64,000 nucleotides of DNA, taken from positions 14,109,049 to 14,173,048 of the forward strand of contig ML679956.1 of assembly GCA_007922225.1 (NCBI GenBank), read 5' to 3'. Source of the DNA: Emydura subglobosa. Lineage: Eukaryota > Chordata > Testudines > Chelidae. Of the stretch, positions 13,201 through 27,100 are shown piece after piece. The notes below the pieces were generated by a model. It had not been told where the DNA came from. It was given only the letters and a program-made list of their open reading frames with translations, and searched no databases. The position numbers were made by a program, and so were the translations under genes. The stretch's first letter is position 1. Every line of letters begins with the position of its first letter.

Positions 13201-16200
13201 TTTTCTGACATATGGCTCTTGTAAGCATGAAATTCTTAGATGACATTATCTGCTCAATGTTTAATAAAATAAGCAAATACACTATCAAACTATACAAGCA
13301 GAAGAGAAATGAGGGCTTCTAAGATTAAGAATGCTCTCATATATCATGTTCAGATAATATTGTGATGAGCAATTTATAAATATGCAAGAGACAATTTAAC
13401 TTTTGACCTATTTACTTATAAAGGCAGTTTCATAAGGTTACCACTGATACAAATTACTTAGTTTCTAAATTAAGGGACGTCGTATTTATTCCATTGTCTC
13501 TATTCAAGCAGTCAGAGAACGGATATTTCCAGGGCAGATTCCACGACTATATTCATGTATCTGCCATATCTCCAGCAATACCTGCTGGATGAAGAAACAT
13601 CCTTGTGGTACAAGAAGTTTCATAGAGTGAAATGTATCACAAAAACACGGAGTATGAAACTTTATGGACGAAGAGACATTTAATAGTTATATCATTTAAA
13701 TTATAAAAGGCAGAAATGTCTTTTCTCTCATTGAACTCAGTTTTATAATTTGTATGAACTGGGTTTTCCAATGTTTTAAGTTACCAATATTGGCTAAAAG
13801 ACAATTTTTATGCTGTCCATCACACTTGAAAGAAGATAAATATTTACAAATAATTTAAACTGCAAAAGATTTGAGCCAATCCTCAACACTTCCTGCAAAC
13901 TTTGAATTCACCCTGCAGCTAGCACCATGTCTCCTATAATGTCTACCCTGGGCACAATATAGAACCTCACACTTGCCTTCCATTACACTTCTATTTTCTA
14001 CTGGTCCAAACATAGGCTTTCCAAAAATCACTCACCCCTTCATGTGGCAATATTCCTAAATACCTGCTAGGTTGAATTAGAGTTTTGTTTTGTTTTAAAC
14101 AGAGAAAAAAAAACATTTCAGGAGTAGGAGAAAAAGGATGTGGAAAAGGTGCTAAGGAAGATAAAAACACAGTATTTAAAGCCTCAGTCTTGCAAGCACT
14201 TACACACATACTTAACTTGAATGCTCATAAAACAGTCTCATTGAACTCAATGAGAGTTAAAACGCTGGAAAACCCAGCTCATACAAAATATAAAATTGGA
14301 TTTTATGCACCAAAAGATGTTCCTGCCTTTTAAAACTGAATTCAGTAAGACAACTCGTGGGTGAAGGCAAGTATGTGCGTAAGTGGTTGCACAAGCAGAG
14401 TCTTATGCTTTATTTTACCTGTTTTCATGAATCCTGGATGTTCAGCAATGTTTGAGCTATTTAACAATTTTACTGCCTTCCGATAATTGCCCCTCAAATA
14501 TTCAAAATTGCTCTTAAGAAAGAGAGAAGGAGCAGACTGTGAAGAAAACAAATTACTTATCAGTTGCTTTAGGTCTGTTAGTGTTAAACTGCAACAGTCA
14601 GTGTATTCACATTGTTGCTATTTTAAAACAAAAAAGTGTTTATTTTAATGCAACAAAACTTGTTCCTCAGATATATAGTTAACATTTGTCTCTCTAGGAA
14701 TCGATGACAATTCAACTGAACTAACTAAACGTTTTTTGTAATTGCTTCAAAAAAAAACCAAAACAAAAAAAAAACCTCACCACATGAGAAATACAACACA
14801 CAGGTACAAACTGTTCTGTAACATTCTTATTTTCTTCATATGTAGAGAATGCACTAGAATGTCTTCTTTCAGAGCTGCAAAACTGAACTATTTGGGACAT
14901 ATTGCTTCCCAACAAAATGAAAGGCTCTGAAAACCTTCAACTGAAGCAACAGATTTAGTACCCCAAATTCTTCTTCCTGATCAGCGATGGAGTAAATTTA
15001 ATCATACCAATAAGCAGGAAAACTTCTAGATGCAGTGAACTTTATTCACAGACAACTGGAAATTAGACTTCCATAACTTTTCTAGATAAATTTACACTTT
15101 GTTTGGAGTTGCTTACAGGCTTTAGAGTTTGTTTACATAATGCTTCATTTTTAACTTTTGTATCTTATACAAAAATCCTAAACGTGATTTTCTGAGCACA
15201 TAAATCAGCCCGATCCAAGACATAATGCCATAACAAGTTGCAATTATACAAATGTAAATTACAATCTAAACTAATGCTAGCTATTTAAAACTCTCTTATT
15301 TCAGATTTCCTAATTTCTAAATTTCCCAAATCATACAAAGGATATAAAAGTTAACAAGTTAAGTTAGTTTTAGGACAGAGAATAGACCTAGATTGCAAAC
15401 AGAATCAGTTTAAAAAAAGCTTACATTTCCAGCTGTATTCATAACTGACTTAATCTCCCTTTTGCATGCTTTTAGAGACTTCATCTGGATATAGGCTCTC
15501 ACTTTATACTGTTAAATTAAAAAAAAAAAATTCACATAATTTTAAAATTTAACATTTTAAAACACTTTAGTAAATTATGCAGTTTGATGTAATCTGTAAA
15601 TGCAACATGCCCAAGTTTACTACACAATATTGTACTTATATACATTAACAAAGCTATTTAAAAAGTGCCTAAAAATAAAATTCCTAGTCAGAATACAAAG
15701 AAAAAAAATCAATTACAGGCTTTAACAAAATAACACCTTCAGAATCCTGCAAAATGGATTGTAAAAGAGATTCAGTATGATGAATGATTCAAACACAAAA
15801 CTTAAGAAACCCCAGCACTTTAAAAAAACCAGATATTTTAGCTACTATTGTGATAACTTCTATAACAAAGATCAGAGAAAAATATTTATTTTTCAGTTTC
15901 CTTTTTGTTCATTTAATAGTACTTTGAGGCAGATCCTCAGCTGGTATAAACGGTCATAATTCCATTCTGGTGTAAACTAATCACAGCTCCACTGATTTCA
16001 ATGGAATATGACAGTTAACACCATTTGAAGTTCTGCCTCTTTGTTGTTTAGTCAACTTCCCTTGCTTGTGTAGGTTTTACAAAAACAGGGGAGAAATTAA
16101 AATATAGAAGTCAGAAGGTTTTTTGATTTTACAAATAGTCAAGGGAATTCAGCACCAGGTGTAGTATCTGAAACTCTTTTAAACTGATTTTTAAAGATTA

Positions 16201-18047
16201 ACTAGATTCACAGCATGCAAGGTCTCTTTTTAATAAAGAGAAATGAGAACATCATCCATTAAATTGCATGCGAATATCTAATTCTGGATATCAAAAAGTT
16301 TCCCACCTGATGTATCTTAGATTTTGCAGCTTCTATTAAAGCTCCACTTTCAGCTCTATGATTAGATGACTCCTTACTTGTGTTATTACCTGTCTGAACA
16401 CAAATTGAAAAAAGAAAATATGATTTCATCTTTAATCCACTGTACAGATTTTTTTTCCTTACATCTAATATCAGAGGGAAAATCAATATCCAAAAGAGAA
16501 AACTCAGTCTTATCCAAATCTACATCTAAGAACAAACACACCAGATTATAGAGAATTAAGTTCCATGTCCACACAAGAACATCTGCTAATATCATCACAT
16601 TCTGATTTCATTCTTAAGTGGTTTTTAAGAATCCATTAACATGTAAAGAAGACAGGGATGTCTTATGTATGCATTATTACTTTCTGAAAACTAGGTTCTC
16701 ATGTCAAGTGACCTTCCGTTCTCCTTCAGACTCTTCAGTAAAGTTACTGTCCATTTAAGATAGACAAGAGTAGTTTGCTTTAACATGCCATTTTCTTATT
16801 TCATCAGAATTAAATCTACGAAGTATTCTAGATTCAGTTATATCCCTGACTAGCCTCAATCCACTTCCTATTCTAAAAAGGGTACTTCATTGTAGCAAAA
16901 TTTCAGTGCCAACTAAAGCAGATTTCACCCCAACCAGTGACACATGAACATCTGTTTCATATACTCAGTGACTCCTCTGATACCTCAAGCTGCAGAGGCA
17001 ATTTCCCTCTGGTCTATTAGTTATTTCCCCTGGCTCAAGGTTAAAAGGATTGCAGGACAAAGCAACGGCTTCTTCGCTGACAGCCCGGGAGACAAAGTGG
17101 GAATATTTGATGCTAAAGACTATTAACCGTCCTACTAATGCAAAATCTGGCAATAGGAAACAACTCTCAGTCCTTTGACAGTAGCAGACCCAGTTTGTGG
17201 TGGGTACACAGGAGAATATATACCTGCCACATGTAATTAACTGAGTTACCAAAGTGACCAGCTGCAGTCTAAGATTAAAGCCATTCTAATACAGTTTTTA
17301 AAATGTAAACTATTTAAAAAAATATTGGTTGTTTTTGGATTAGCTCAAACCATACTGCCATGAATACATCCAAAAGTTTTTACAAGGTCCTCTGAAACAT
17401 GCTCACCTCATTATTTTTTCCATTCTTGTTGCCCTGTGAAATCATTTTTTCCAAAACAGAAAGCAAATGCAATGCTTTCTCAGCCTGGTAAGTTAGTAGA
17501 TATAAGTCTACAAGCAGGAAACACACAGCCTGGGCAAACTTCTCTTCTACATAAGACAAAGAAAGGTGAAAGAAATATCATATTTTTAATACGTAACCCC
17601 TCCCCCAACACTTAAGTAGGGAAACACCACCAGCTTAGCCATAAAGCACTCCCATGAAGTGTTATAAAATTAATTTGAATGCACTACATATGCTGGTCCT
17701 GATGAACAAACCTACAAACACAGAAAATGCTGATCTGTCAACACTGAAGCATATAAAATTGAGACAATTAAACTTTTCCTCTTTAAAAAAATTAATTTTT
17801 AAAGCTGATCTAACTGATAAGCACTGGAGAACCAATCCCATAAAGGGATCAATGTGGGCAGACCTATATGGCTATATGGAATCTCACCAAAGTCAGTAGG
17901 ATTCTACACAAGCCTAAGTGTCTCTGCATGGTTCCCTTTGCAGCCTGAACCCTAAGTTAGCCTACATCCGTATGACAGTTGGTATATCAAAAATTGTCAG
18001 TGTATTGTTCCTTTAGTTCCTCTGACATAATTGATTTACTGAGGTGT

Positions 18048-18096
<49 letters not shown>

Positions 18097-18106
18097 NNNN
18101 NNNNNN

Positions 18107-18155
<49 letters not shown>

Positions 18156-21100
18156 CTCCCCCCTCAGGAGCATGCATCAGCAAACCTTAACACTTCTGTA
18201 ACTCAGCAAGATTCATAAACCCTTTCACACAAGCATGGGACCATTCCACTACACAGGGGGCCACTGTTTATAGTTACAAGGGACTTAATTTTCAAAGATA
18301 GATGCAAACAATAATGTACAAGCTATTGCAGTTCCTTACAACTTGCGTGCCCTTATAGATTACTTGCATCTAATTGCATGCCTAACTGCCTATTTGTACA
18401 TGCACATATAAGATTCTGCATGTACAGTCATGGAATTTGCACATGCATCTTTGGTCAAGAGTCAAACCCTTAACATCCATTTCATAGTCAACATATTGTT
18501 ATGTTCTACAGCTATCTTAAGACATACCCCCCCATGTTTGAATCATGCTTTTCTTGATATACACAACATATTCTTTATATCTAACCCTCAGCTACTCTAT
18601 GTGTGTGTATCAATTACTAACACAGATCCTATTTATATAATACACACACATACACCTTAATCAGAAGAACCAATCACCAGGAACCTTTAGGTCAGGAAAC
18701 AGTTAGACAGTCTGCAGCCATTAAACCAGAGGGGAACAAAAAGAAGAAAAACTTTGCCTTCTTATCTAAATACCAAAAGGTTCTATAAACTGGTAAAGCT
18801 TCTCTCCAACTGATATGGCTTCAGTGTATTGACGCAGATGATACAGAATAACTGCTTGATTGTAGTAAAGCATGCTGTTTTCAACATCGTCTAAGCCATC
18901 CATTTCTTCAACAGCTGAATGAACCTACAAAAAACGTAATTTGTTTTTTTCAGATTTCCTATATTCATTGTGGGGGAAAAAGTTCAATATTTGGAAACCA
19001 TAGTTAAAAACTGATCCATGTAGGAGGATAAAAAAAATTTCACCTGATACTCATAGGTTACTAAACTTTTATATGGTGTTAATGACAAGTATTCACATAA
19101 GCAAAGCATTTACAAAAATAATTAAATTAAAAGCAGAAAATAAAGCTACTTTAATACGCAAGATACTACTCTATTTAATAATGTCACAAATGATTTCCTA
19201 TTCCCTAATACAGTAAAGGGCCCAACCATGATGTAAGAGGAAGATGCTACCTGAATTCAAGAAGCAGCTTGCTATTCTTGCATTACCTGATTCTTCAACT
19301 GATTAAGTGTTTGTTTCAAGTTGTCTGTTGTAGTCTGGTTACTTTTACAGAACTCTGCAACAGCTGTATTCAAAATTATTTTGTAGTCGTCTTTGTTAAT
19401 TATTTGTAAGCAGCTAAGGTGTTGCAGACAAGCTTCATAATTCCCAGCCTGTATGTGGCACACACACCAACAATATGCATTAGGAAAAAAGGAAGTTTAA
19501 TCAACATCGGTAACTCATCATACAAAAGTATTCTTTTATAGAATAAAGTTTTATTTCCACTCTTCTGACCTATAATGACAATTGTTTCTTGCAAGAAGAC
19601 ACAGAGAACATAACTAAAGGCGCAACTGAAGATGTGCTGTAATGGGAGACAGGTGAAGATTAAAATGGGAAACAAGTTTAAAAATTGATGGCAGGATTCA
19701 AAGAAACTGAAAGGAATCTGCGAAAGAAGAGTTGAAATGGAAGAATCCTAAAATTATTTGAATGGGAAGTTTCTAATTTATTTATTCTTGTTTATATTAG
19801 CCCTATGGAATATTGAAACTAAAATCTGTTTTCCTTACTGAATTTTCATAATCCCTTCCCCAGCCACGAGCACACTTGTTTGTTATTTTAGAGTTGCTTA
19901 TAACATTACATTGGGACTTTGGGGGAAAAAATGCACTGAAGCATCTGAGTGGGGAACATATTAAAATTTTAGCCTATGCAACCAGGATATAAACAGTTGA
20001 AGTTTGAGGTCTACCAACTTTAATAATATAGCTTTAAATAAACTATTTTATAATTTATTTGAGGGCTTGTGCCAAGTGGGTTGGTGTATCTCAGCATTTT
20101 GTCATCTAGCCCTCAATGTCTCCTCTGACTCTGAACCTTGCACATACTCACGTGTTTCAAGTAATGGTCTCCACGTGGGTCTAGTTTATTATGACACAGC
20201 AAAAACTATCTTTGGCCTCTCAGATGCAAGTAATTCCTTTCCTAGGCAGCAGAGTTTCACAATAGTCAATTGCCCTCCAGTCTTAGTCTTTTCTACCCCT
20301 GAGTAGCACACACTTCAGTAGCACCATGTGGAGATGTTGCTGCTGAGGTGTAGAGGAACCCAGTCCCTCCTCCTGCTCCAGCCTCAAGTCTGCTACAGGA
20401 GTGGTCATCTGCTCTAGCCTCAAGTTGCTCTCCTCTCTCCATCCAGAGGCTACTTCCTATCTGACTTGTCAGGCTTGCAGGTTCCTTGCCTATTTCTGCC
20501 ACCACTTGGTGCAAGTATTCTCTTGGCTCTCCCTGAGCTCTTTTTAGTAAGAAATTACACAACATCTTACTCTTTTCCCTTCTGCTGACTGAGTCTCCCT
20601 GGGCCCCTACCTCAGTATTCTCTTGTCGGAGTTCTGCCAGTAAGCATAAAGCAGTGCACAAGGAAAGGACAAAAATATTTAACCAGGTTACTTGTGGGCA
20701 ACTCAACATTAAGCAATACTGACAACTGGAAGTATAGATGTGGTTCTGTGTTCACCTATCACCTCCTTAGAACTTGATATTAAAAGTCCTCTAGGTACAA
20801 GAGACAAACATAATATCATGAATATATAAGCAAAGTAGGCAGGGTCCATATTAGAAGCAACAACAGTAGGTCATTCAAAACCAGTTCAAATAATTTTAAA
20901 TGGGCTTCAAAAAATCCTCTCAGTGTCCAAAGTGGGAAAAAGTTAAGGATATCTAAACTAGGACAACAAGATGTGGATGCACTTGAGAAATGGGAAGGTG
21001 ATAATCAAAGCGCCACTAGAGCCAGTATTAGGACAATTTTGTTCACTTTATATAGCAGTATTTTATAAACGATATAGGTAGATGATATATAAAATGAAAG

Positions 21101-24100
21101 GAGAATGGACATCTAAAATGAGCAATACAACCAATTAAAATAATGTGGATAAACTAGTTACATCAGAAGAAAATTGGCTCACACAATTCAAGGTAAAGAA
21201 AAGTAAGGACAAAGAAAAACGAAGAAAAGGAAACACCTCCAACAGCCATAAGCTACTTCATATTTCGTTCTTGCTTTGTATTTTGTAACAGGTGAATACA
21301 ATTAAAAAGCTTGCTACCTGGGTCTTCACATTACTAAAGGTGCAAACAAAAGCTTCCAGGAAGCATAGGAAGAGGTATTGAACACAAGTTATTAAATTAC
21401 TGTGTATAAGTCCTTTATGTGGACATTAAAATATTGTGTCACATTCAGGCCAACTTACTACAAAAGAACATACAGCAGGTTAGCCAAAATGACACAGTAA
21501 CTTCACTTTTTAAAATTATTATTGAAGTCCACAGATTCTATAATTTTAGTCGACAAACTTTTCCTCAGTGAGGGGCAGAGTTGCACAAAAATAGCTATAT
21601 GATTATTTTACCCAACCCTTATCAAGGACATAGCACTGATAGTGACTGAGCTCTAGGAATCAAGAGAAAGATTTGGTTATGTTTCTGGTTGCTCTAAATT
21701 CAAGAGCCCTATACATAGACTTTGCTCACATTATATCAGATATCTAGATTAATGAAAGCAAACATAACTATTTTTTAATGAAATCTGCTACTAATTTCAA
21801 TGTAATTTACATTGTTAATATACTTACTATTACTCTAAAAAATTGGAACAAATAAGTTACTAGGTGATAAACTTATTTGATTATTTAAGCTAACAGAAAG
21901 TGTTATGGTTTAAGTTTAAGCCTCTTCTTACAGTAAAAGCTTGCAATGCACTACTTGATAATTCTTTCTCCTGATCAGTAATCCCAGAGGATGTAACTGT
22001 TCCCTCATGTTTTTCAGTTCCCTGATCTGCAAAATAAACAGAAGAGTAGAGAAAATGATTAATTTTTATCATATTAGCAATTACAGTTAATAAACATAAC
22101 TCAGTTTCTTCCATTACACATTCCATTCCTTTCCCTCTTAAGATCTTTTTACTCATATCCAGAGCACCTTAAGCAGTGGCAGCAACACTCTCTCTGCTAA
22201 ATTCAACTCTTAACTAACAGCACAATAACTTGGGAGTGAAAATTTCACCCCTCAAAACTAGAGTTCCTCCCCTGAACATTTGAACAATAACCTTCCCTTG
22301 CTAAGTTACTTATAATGTATAGGTATCACATCTGCATTGATTCATTTTTATAGTGTATCAAACTGAATAACTAAGAGCTGTACACTAGTTTATAAATGGT
22401 GCATTTTAGATTTCACTCTGAAATTTAAAGGTTTTTTATATTCACAGAAAATAGCTGGCAAAAACTGTTACTAGGATATTACTGAAATAAATGTATCTAA
22501 CAGCATTATATTAAAAAGATACACACTGTATATAATCCACATACACAATTCTGAAATCCCCAAAATGATATGAACCACCATATTTTTTCACCCTTGAAGA
22601 TAAGTGTTTCCTATTTCTCGTGTTCTGCTGTTTCAGTTTTATTCTAATCTATATTTTGTCGTCATTTTATTGGGCCAATGGAGCTCTGTAAATCCACTAT
22701 TTTCTTCCTCTCACTAAACTCTAAGATATGAATCTATATGGTCCTTAGATAACTAACCTTATGGCAATGCCATGATAGCCGATAAAAGCATATTTTGAGC
22801 ATCTACCACTGCTCATTTTCATAGCATGAGAAAAAATAAATAGGCAATAGCAGAAATGGACATCTACACTTTAGAAGTCTCATTAATGAAAATTTTACAT
22901 TAAGAAATGAAGTAATACTTGGCAAGCCACTTACTGGCTAAGCATGCAGAGAGAAAGATAGCAAGACACCTCCTTTTGTACCAGAAAATAAGTTACAATG
23001 CACACCCACTCAGGCCAAAAAAGTGCCTTCACATTTTTAATAGTCCATTTTACATTAACAATTAACACAAAAAGATTACACCAATCTAATGTCAAGATTT
23101 TCAAAGCCTAAGAATCCCAGCTCCAGAATGACCTTAATTCACATTGACTTCAGTGGGAATTGGGATCATTCAACACTTTGCAGGCAGTGCTCAGCAATTA
23201 CTGGAATACACGAGATTTGCTACAGCACTCTACTGTGCTCTACCTCAAAGGTGGGAGGGTCCCAGAGCCCAGCCTCTGGCCCGAACCCAGAAGTCTACAC
23301 TGCAATTAAACAGTCCCACAGCCTGAGCCCTGGCAAGCCAGAGTCAGCTGGCATGGACCAGCTGTGGGTTTTTAATTGCAGTGTAGACATACCCCTAATG
23401 GCACCAATTCCTCCTTTAGCTCTTGTGGTTGGGCAGTGTGGGCAGAGAACTGTGGGCAGTCCTGTGGCCCTCCACAAAGCTAAAGAATAAAAGAACCAAA
23501 TTACCCTAGAATCTTTATGCTACAAGTTACCTATTGCACATGTACAGCAGATAATGTGTTCCGAACTAGTTAATGGTTTAAGACACACCTATTTGCAACT
23601 GTGAAAATACTCATCTTTCACCATTAATAGTTCAAAATAGTTAACTATTTCCCCTCCCCCAAACTAACAATGTAAAATTTGAAACCAATGTATTTAGTTA
23701 ATTGAGTGAATACGAAAGAAATTGTCAAGTAGGAAGTTCCTTTCTCCCCTTCTCCTGCTTATAACTCAAATAGATTTAGACAAATATTCAAAAATAAAAA
23801 GTTAGCCATTGAGTTGAGACTGTGAGAAGTTACAGCCCAGAAAACTCCTCAGTTAAATGAAACTGATAGGGAGTGGGTTATTAAACTCAGATCTCCTTAA
23901 AGCTGAAACAAGTAAATAAGTAAATCCATTCATTCATGCCAGAATATCAGTACAAAATAGCACGATTTTCAGAAGTCTTCAAAATCCATCACTAACTTAG
24001 AGCATGTGGCAGCTGACCTTCCAGTGATCTGCCACACATTTAACCATTCCCTCACTGGTCAACCCCTAATACAGGGGTAGTCAATAAGTGGTCTGCAGTC

Positions 24101-27100
24101 CAAGCTTCTGACTGGACCATAGGATGTGCTGGGGCTCAGGGCTTCAGCTGTGCCAGGGCGCAGTGGGGTTCCCACAGGTTTGAAAACATTTACCAGGAGC
24201 TCCACTCCAGTAGGTTCCAGCTGAGCTTAAGCCCTGTGAGAGGCTGACATCGGGAGCCTTGCTGCCCAGGGCTGACAGCCAAGTAGCCCCTGGAACCATG
24301 GTTAAAGTCACCACTCTCAACCCTAATCAAAATCTGAAATGGCACCCCTGGGTAAAGGATTCTGCAATTAAAATGTCCACAAGTCCACCTAAGCTGCTAA
24401 GGGATGCATATTTCTTGTCTGTCTTGGAGGCACCTCCTCTGTTTGGCTGCTTTTTCCCTTGCTGCCAATCAGGGCTACTGCAGGAAGCAGGCAGTGTTGT
24501 CTGCCTTGCCCCTCAGCAGGCACAGGAGACAGAAAGGAGAAGAAAGATTTCAGTGGCTTGCGGCAGCTCTGCTCTTTCCTTCCCTCTACTCCTGTGACAA
24601 GGGGAGGGCTCTTGTGCCTCTTCCTCTTCTCCTCTCCACCCCTGCACCTCTTCTCACTGGCCTGCGTGGGGGGAGGTAAGAGCCCCATGAACTGCAAAAG
24701 GAGCAAAGATGAATCATGGTAGTCCCACCTCTGGTTCTTTTAATGTCACTGTTTTTAAACATTGCAGCAAAACAAAGGAAAGTTGACACCAAAATACATT
24801 CATTTAAAGAAGAGTGGACTGATGCTTGCTGTTTTATTTTGCCATAGCATACACAGGGTTGACCACTGTGTTTAATTTGTCCAGAGACTGTGGCTGTTAA
24901 AAATGGGAACATCAAATGTCACTATGAAAAGAAGCACATGGATTTTGACCATAAATATCCCCACTGGAGGCTCCTATTTAAGATCAGACAAGATCACTTA
25001 AACGATGCTTCAGAGCACAAATATTATTTCAAAGTCTACTTCTGCTCAGGAAAAGGCCACTGGAAGCTTCACTGAGGTGTGTGGGGGTAATGGTAAAACA
25101 CAGGAAATCTTTTACCGATGCGGACATTATTAAGCAGTGTATGGTTACTTCAGCTGAAACCCTTCTTGCAGAGAAGAAAGATGTTGTTGATGCCTTCAGG
25201 CAACTGCCACTCTCAGACACAACACATTTCCAAGCAGTTGTATGAGAAACTGAAAAATTTGCCATGGCAGTGGATGAATCCTGTGATATCAGGGACAGAG
25301 CAGCAGGTCAGTTTTTTTGATGGAGAGAAATTTGTGGAGGACTTGTTGTCCCTTATACCGCATAACAATCAAACAGGTGAGAATTTATTTCTGTTCTAAC
25401 GGTTTTGTCTAATTAAGGTTTTGATGAGACTCAGATTGTGTCAAATCACAACAGATGGTGCTCCTGCCATAATTGGTACTCATCAAGGGCTTGTTAAATG
25501 TCTGAAAGAGCTGAACCCCAATTTTATTTCCTATCACTCTGAAATCCACCAAACCACACTGTGAAAAGCCTAGCAATGACTATGCTAATGTAATGTCAAT
25601 GGTGATTAAACTTGTCAACTTCCTTTGGTCCAAGTCATCATTGCAATACAGATGCTTCTGAAAGAAAGCTTTTGAACTATCTGCTGATTACAATGACCTG
25701 TCGGTTCATAATAAACTGAGTAGAGGGCATGTACTAAGAAGGCTGTGGGAAATTTGAGATAATATGGAAGACTATCTACATAACATTCTTGGGGGAAGAG
25801 TCAGAATAGCTACATGCATTTTTGAGAGATGCCACAAGCATGAGTATCCTGGCCTTCCTTGTTGATTTAGCAGGCCACTTAAATTATTTCAACTTAAAGC
25901 TACAGGGATGAAATCACAATGTAGTGGATCTCCACAGAAGTGTCACTTCATTTCAAAACAAACTGAATCTTTTCAAAAGTAATTTGGAAACTGAGGAGAT
26001 GCTGCATTTCCTGACACTGCTAAGCTGTCAGGACACTGCAGACGTGATTCAGATGAAATCATCCCTGGACAGGCTTCTTCAAAACTTCCAGCAGATGTTC
26101 CAAGAATTTGAAAGTGTTTAAGACATCTTCCTGTTCGTAAGGAACCCATGAGTGATACAAACAAATGGCACTTGGTGTGACCAAGCAAAAGCATCCATCC
26201 CGGATGCAAAGCAAAACTAGAGCTGGAGCTTACTGATTTACAGGCAGATGAAATGCTGAAGGTGCGGCACACTAAAACTACATCTGAAACTTTCTGGACA
26301 ACCCTTGTGCTGGACTCCACACTTGATCCAGGTGGCATTTACCATTCTGACTGTGTTTGGCTAGACATACATGTGAGAGTCGGCATTCTCAACAGTGAAC
26401 ATTAAATCATATAATCGTTCTGTTCTGACTGATAATCATCTGTACAATTGCCTCCGTCTTGCCTTGTTGGAGGCCCAGTACAATTTGAGTTGCTTGACCA
26501 CTGTCATACAGGCCTAGCATAGCTTCAGTTGCTTACTTGGCTATTCTGACCTCTGTAGCGTGACATCTTCCAGTTGGCAGAGACTGAATAACCTTATAGA
26601 TGTCTCAGTTTCTGCATAGCACAGCACATAATAAGACAAAATACAGATACTGTATGCTTGCAGCTGCACATAGATAACGGTGATGGGAACAAGAAGTTAT
26701 CCTTGAACGTCTGGGGATATGTTGTTTTATTGCCAAGGGGCATACTTTTACTCTGCCCCTCCTATCACTAGATGTTGTTTTGACAACCCCCAATTATCAT
26801 GGTAAGAATGGAATGTAGTTAAGGGTGGAAACCCAATGTAGGTAATTAGCATATATGATAATGAGAGAGATAATTAGGTGAAGGTTGTTTATGGAAGGGT
26901 ATAAGTAGTCACCACTTAGACAAAAGGGGGGGGTGTTCCATCAATACCTGACTCTGTGGAAGGTGCTGCTAGTTGGACCAGAAGCTCCACTGACTCCCTA
27001 GCAGGGCCCCTGAAGAAAGCTGTTCCTGTATACAGCCTTCTGAGTAACTGCTTAGCTCTCCACAGGCTTAGTGAGTATGATATATTGTAGTTAATTTTAG

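Larger units (their letters stand above)
11588..19286. other. CNOT10 introns 3-9, with exons 4-9 between them
   Basis: The intronic parts of this stretch are AT-rich. Recognisable content is the palindromic repeat beside exon 8, a repeat at 15915-16015 and the CA microsatellite in intron 4. No other gene was seen. Confidence 0.55.

Noticed and set aside
17979..18218. Thr-His repeat reading frame
   Set aside because: It is a translated CA microsatellite crossing an N gap.
20293..20709. 138-codon minus-strand frame starting with a signal-peptide-like stretch
   Set aside because: It looked like a small secreted protein, but no family was recognised, there are no paired dibasic sites with a known peptide, and it sits inside a CNOT10 intron without splice evidence.
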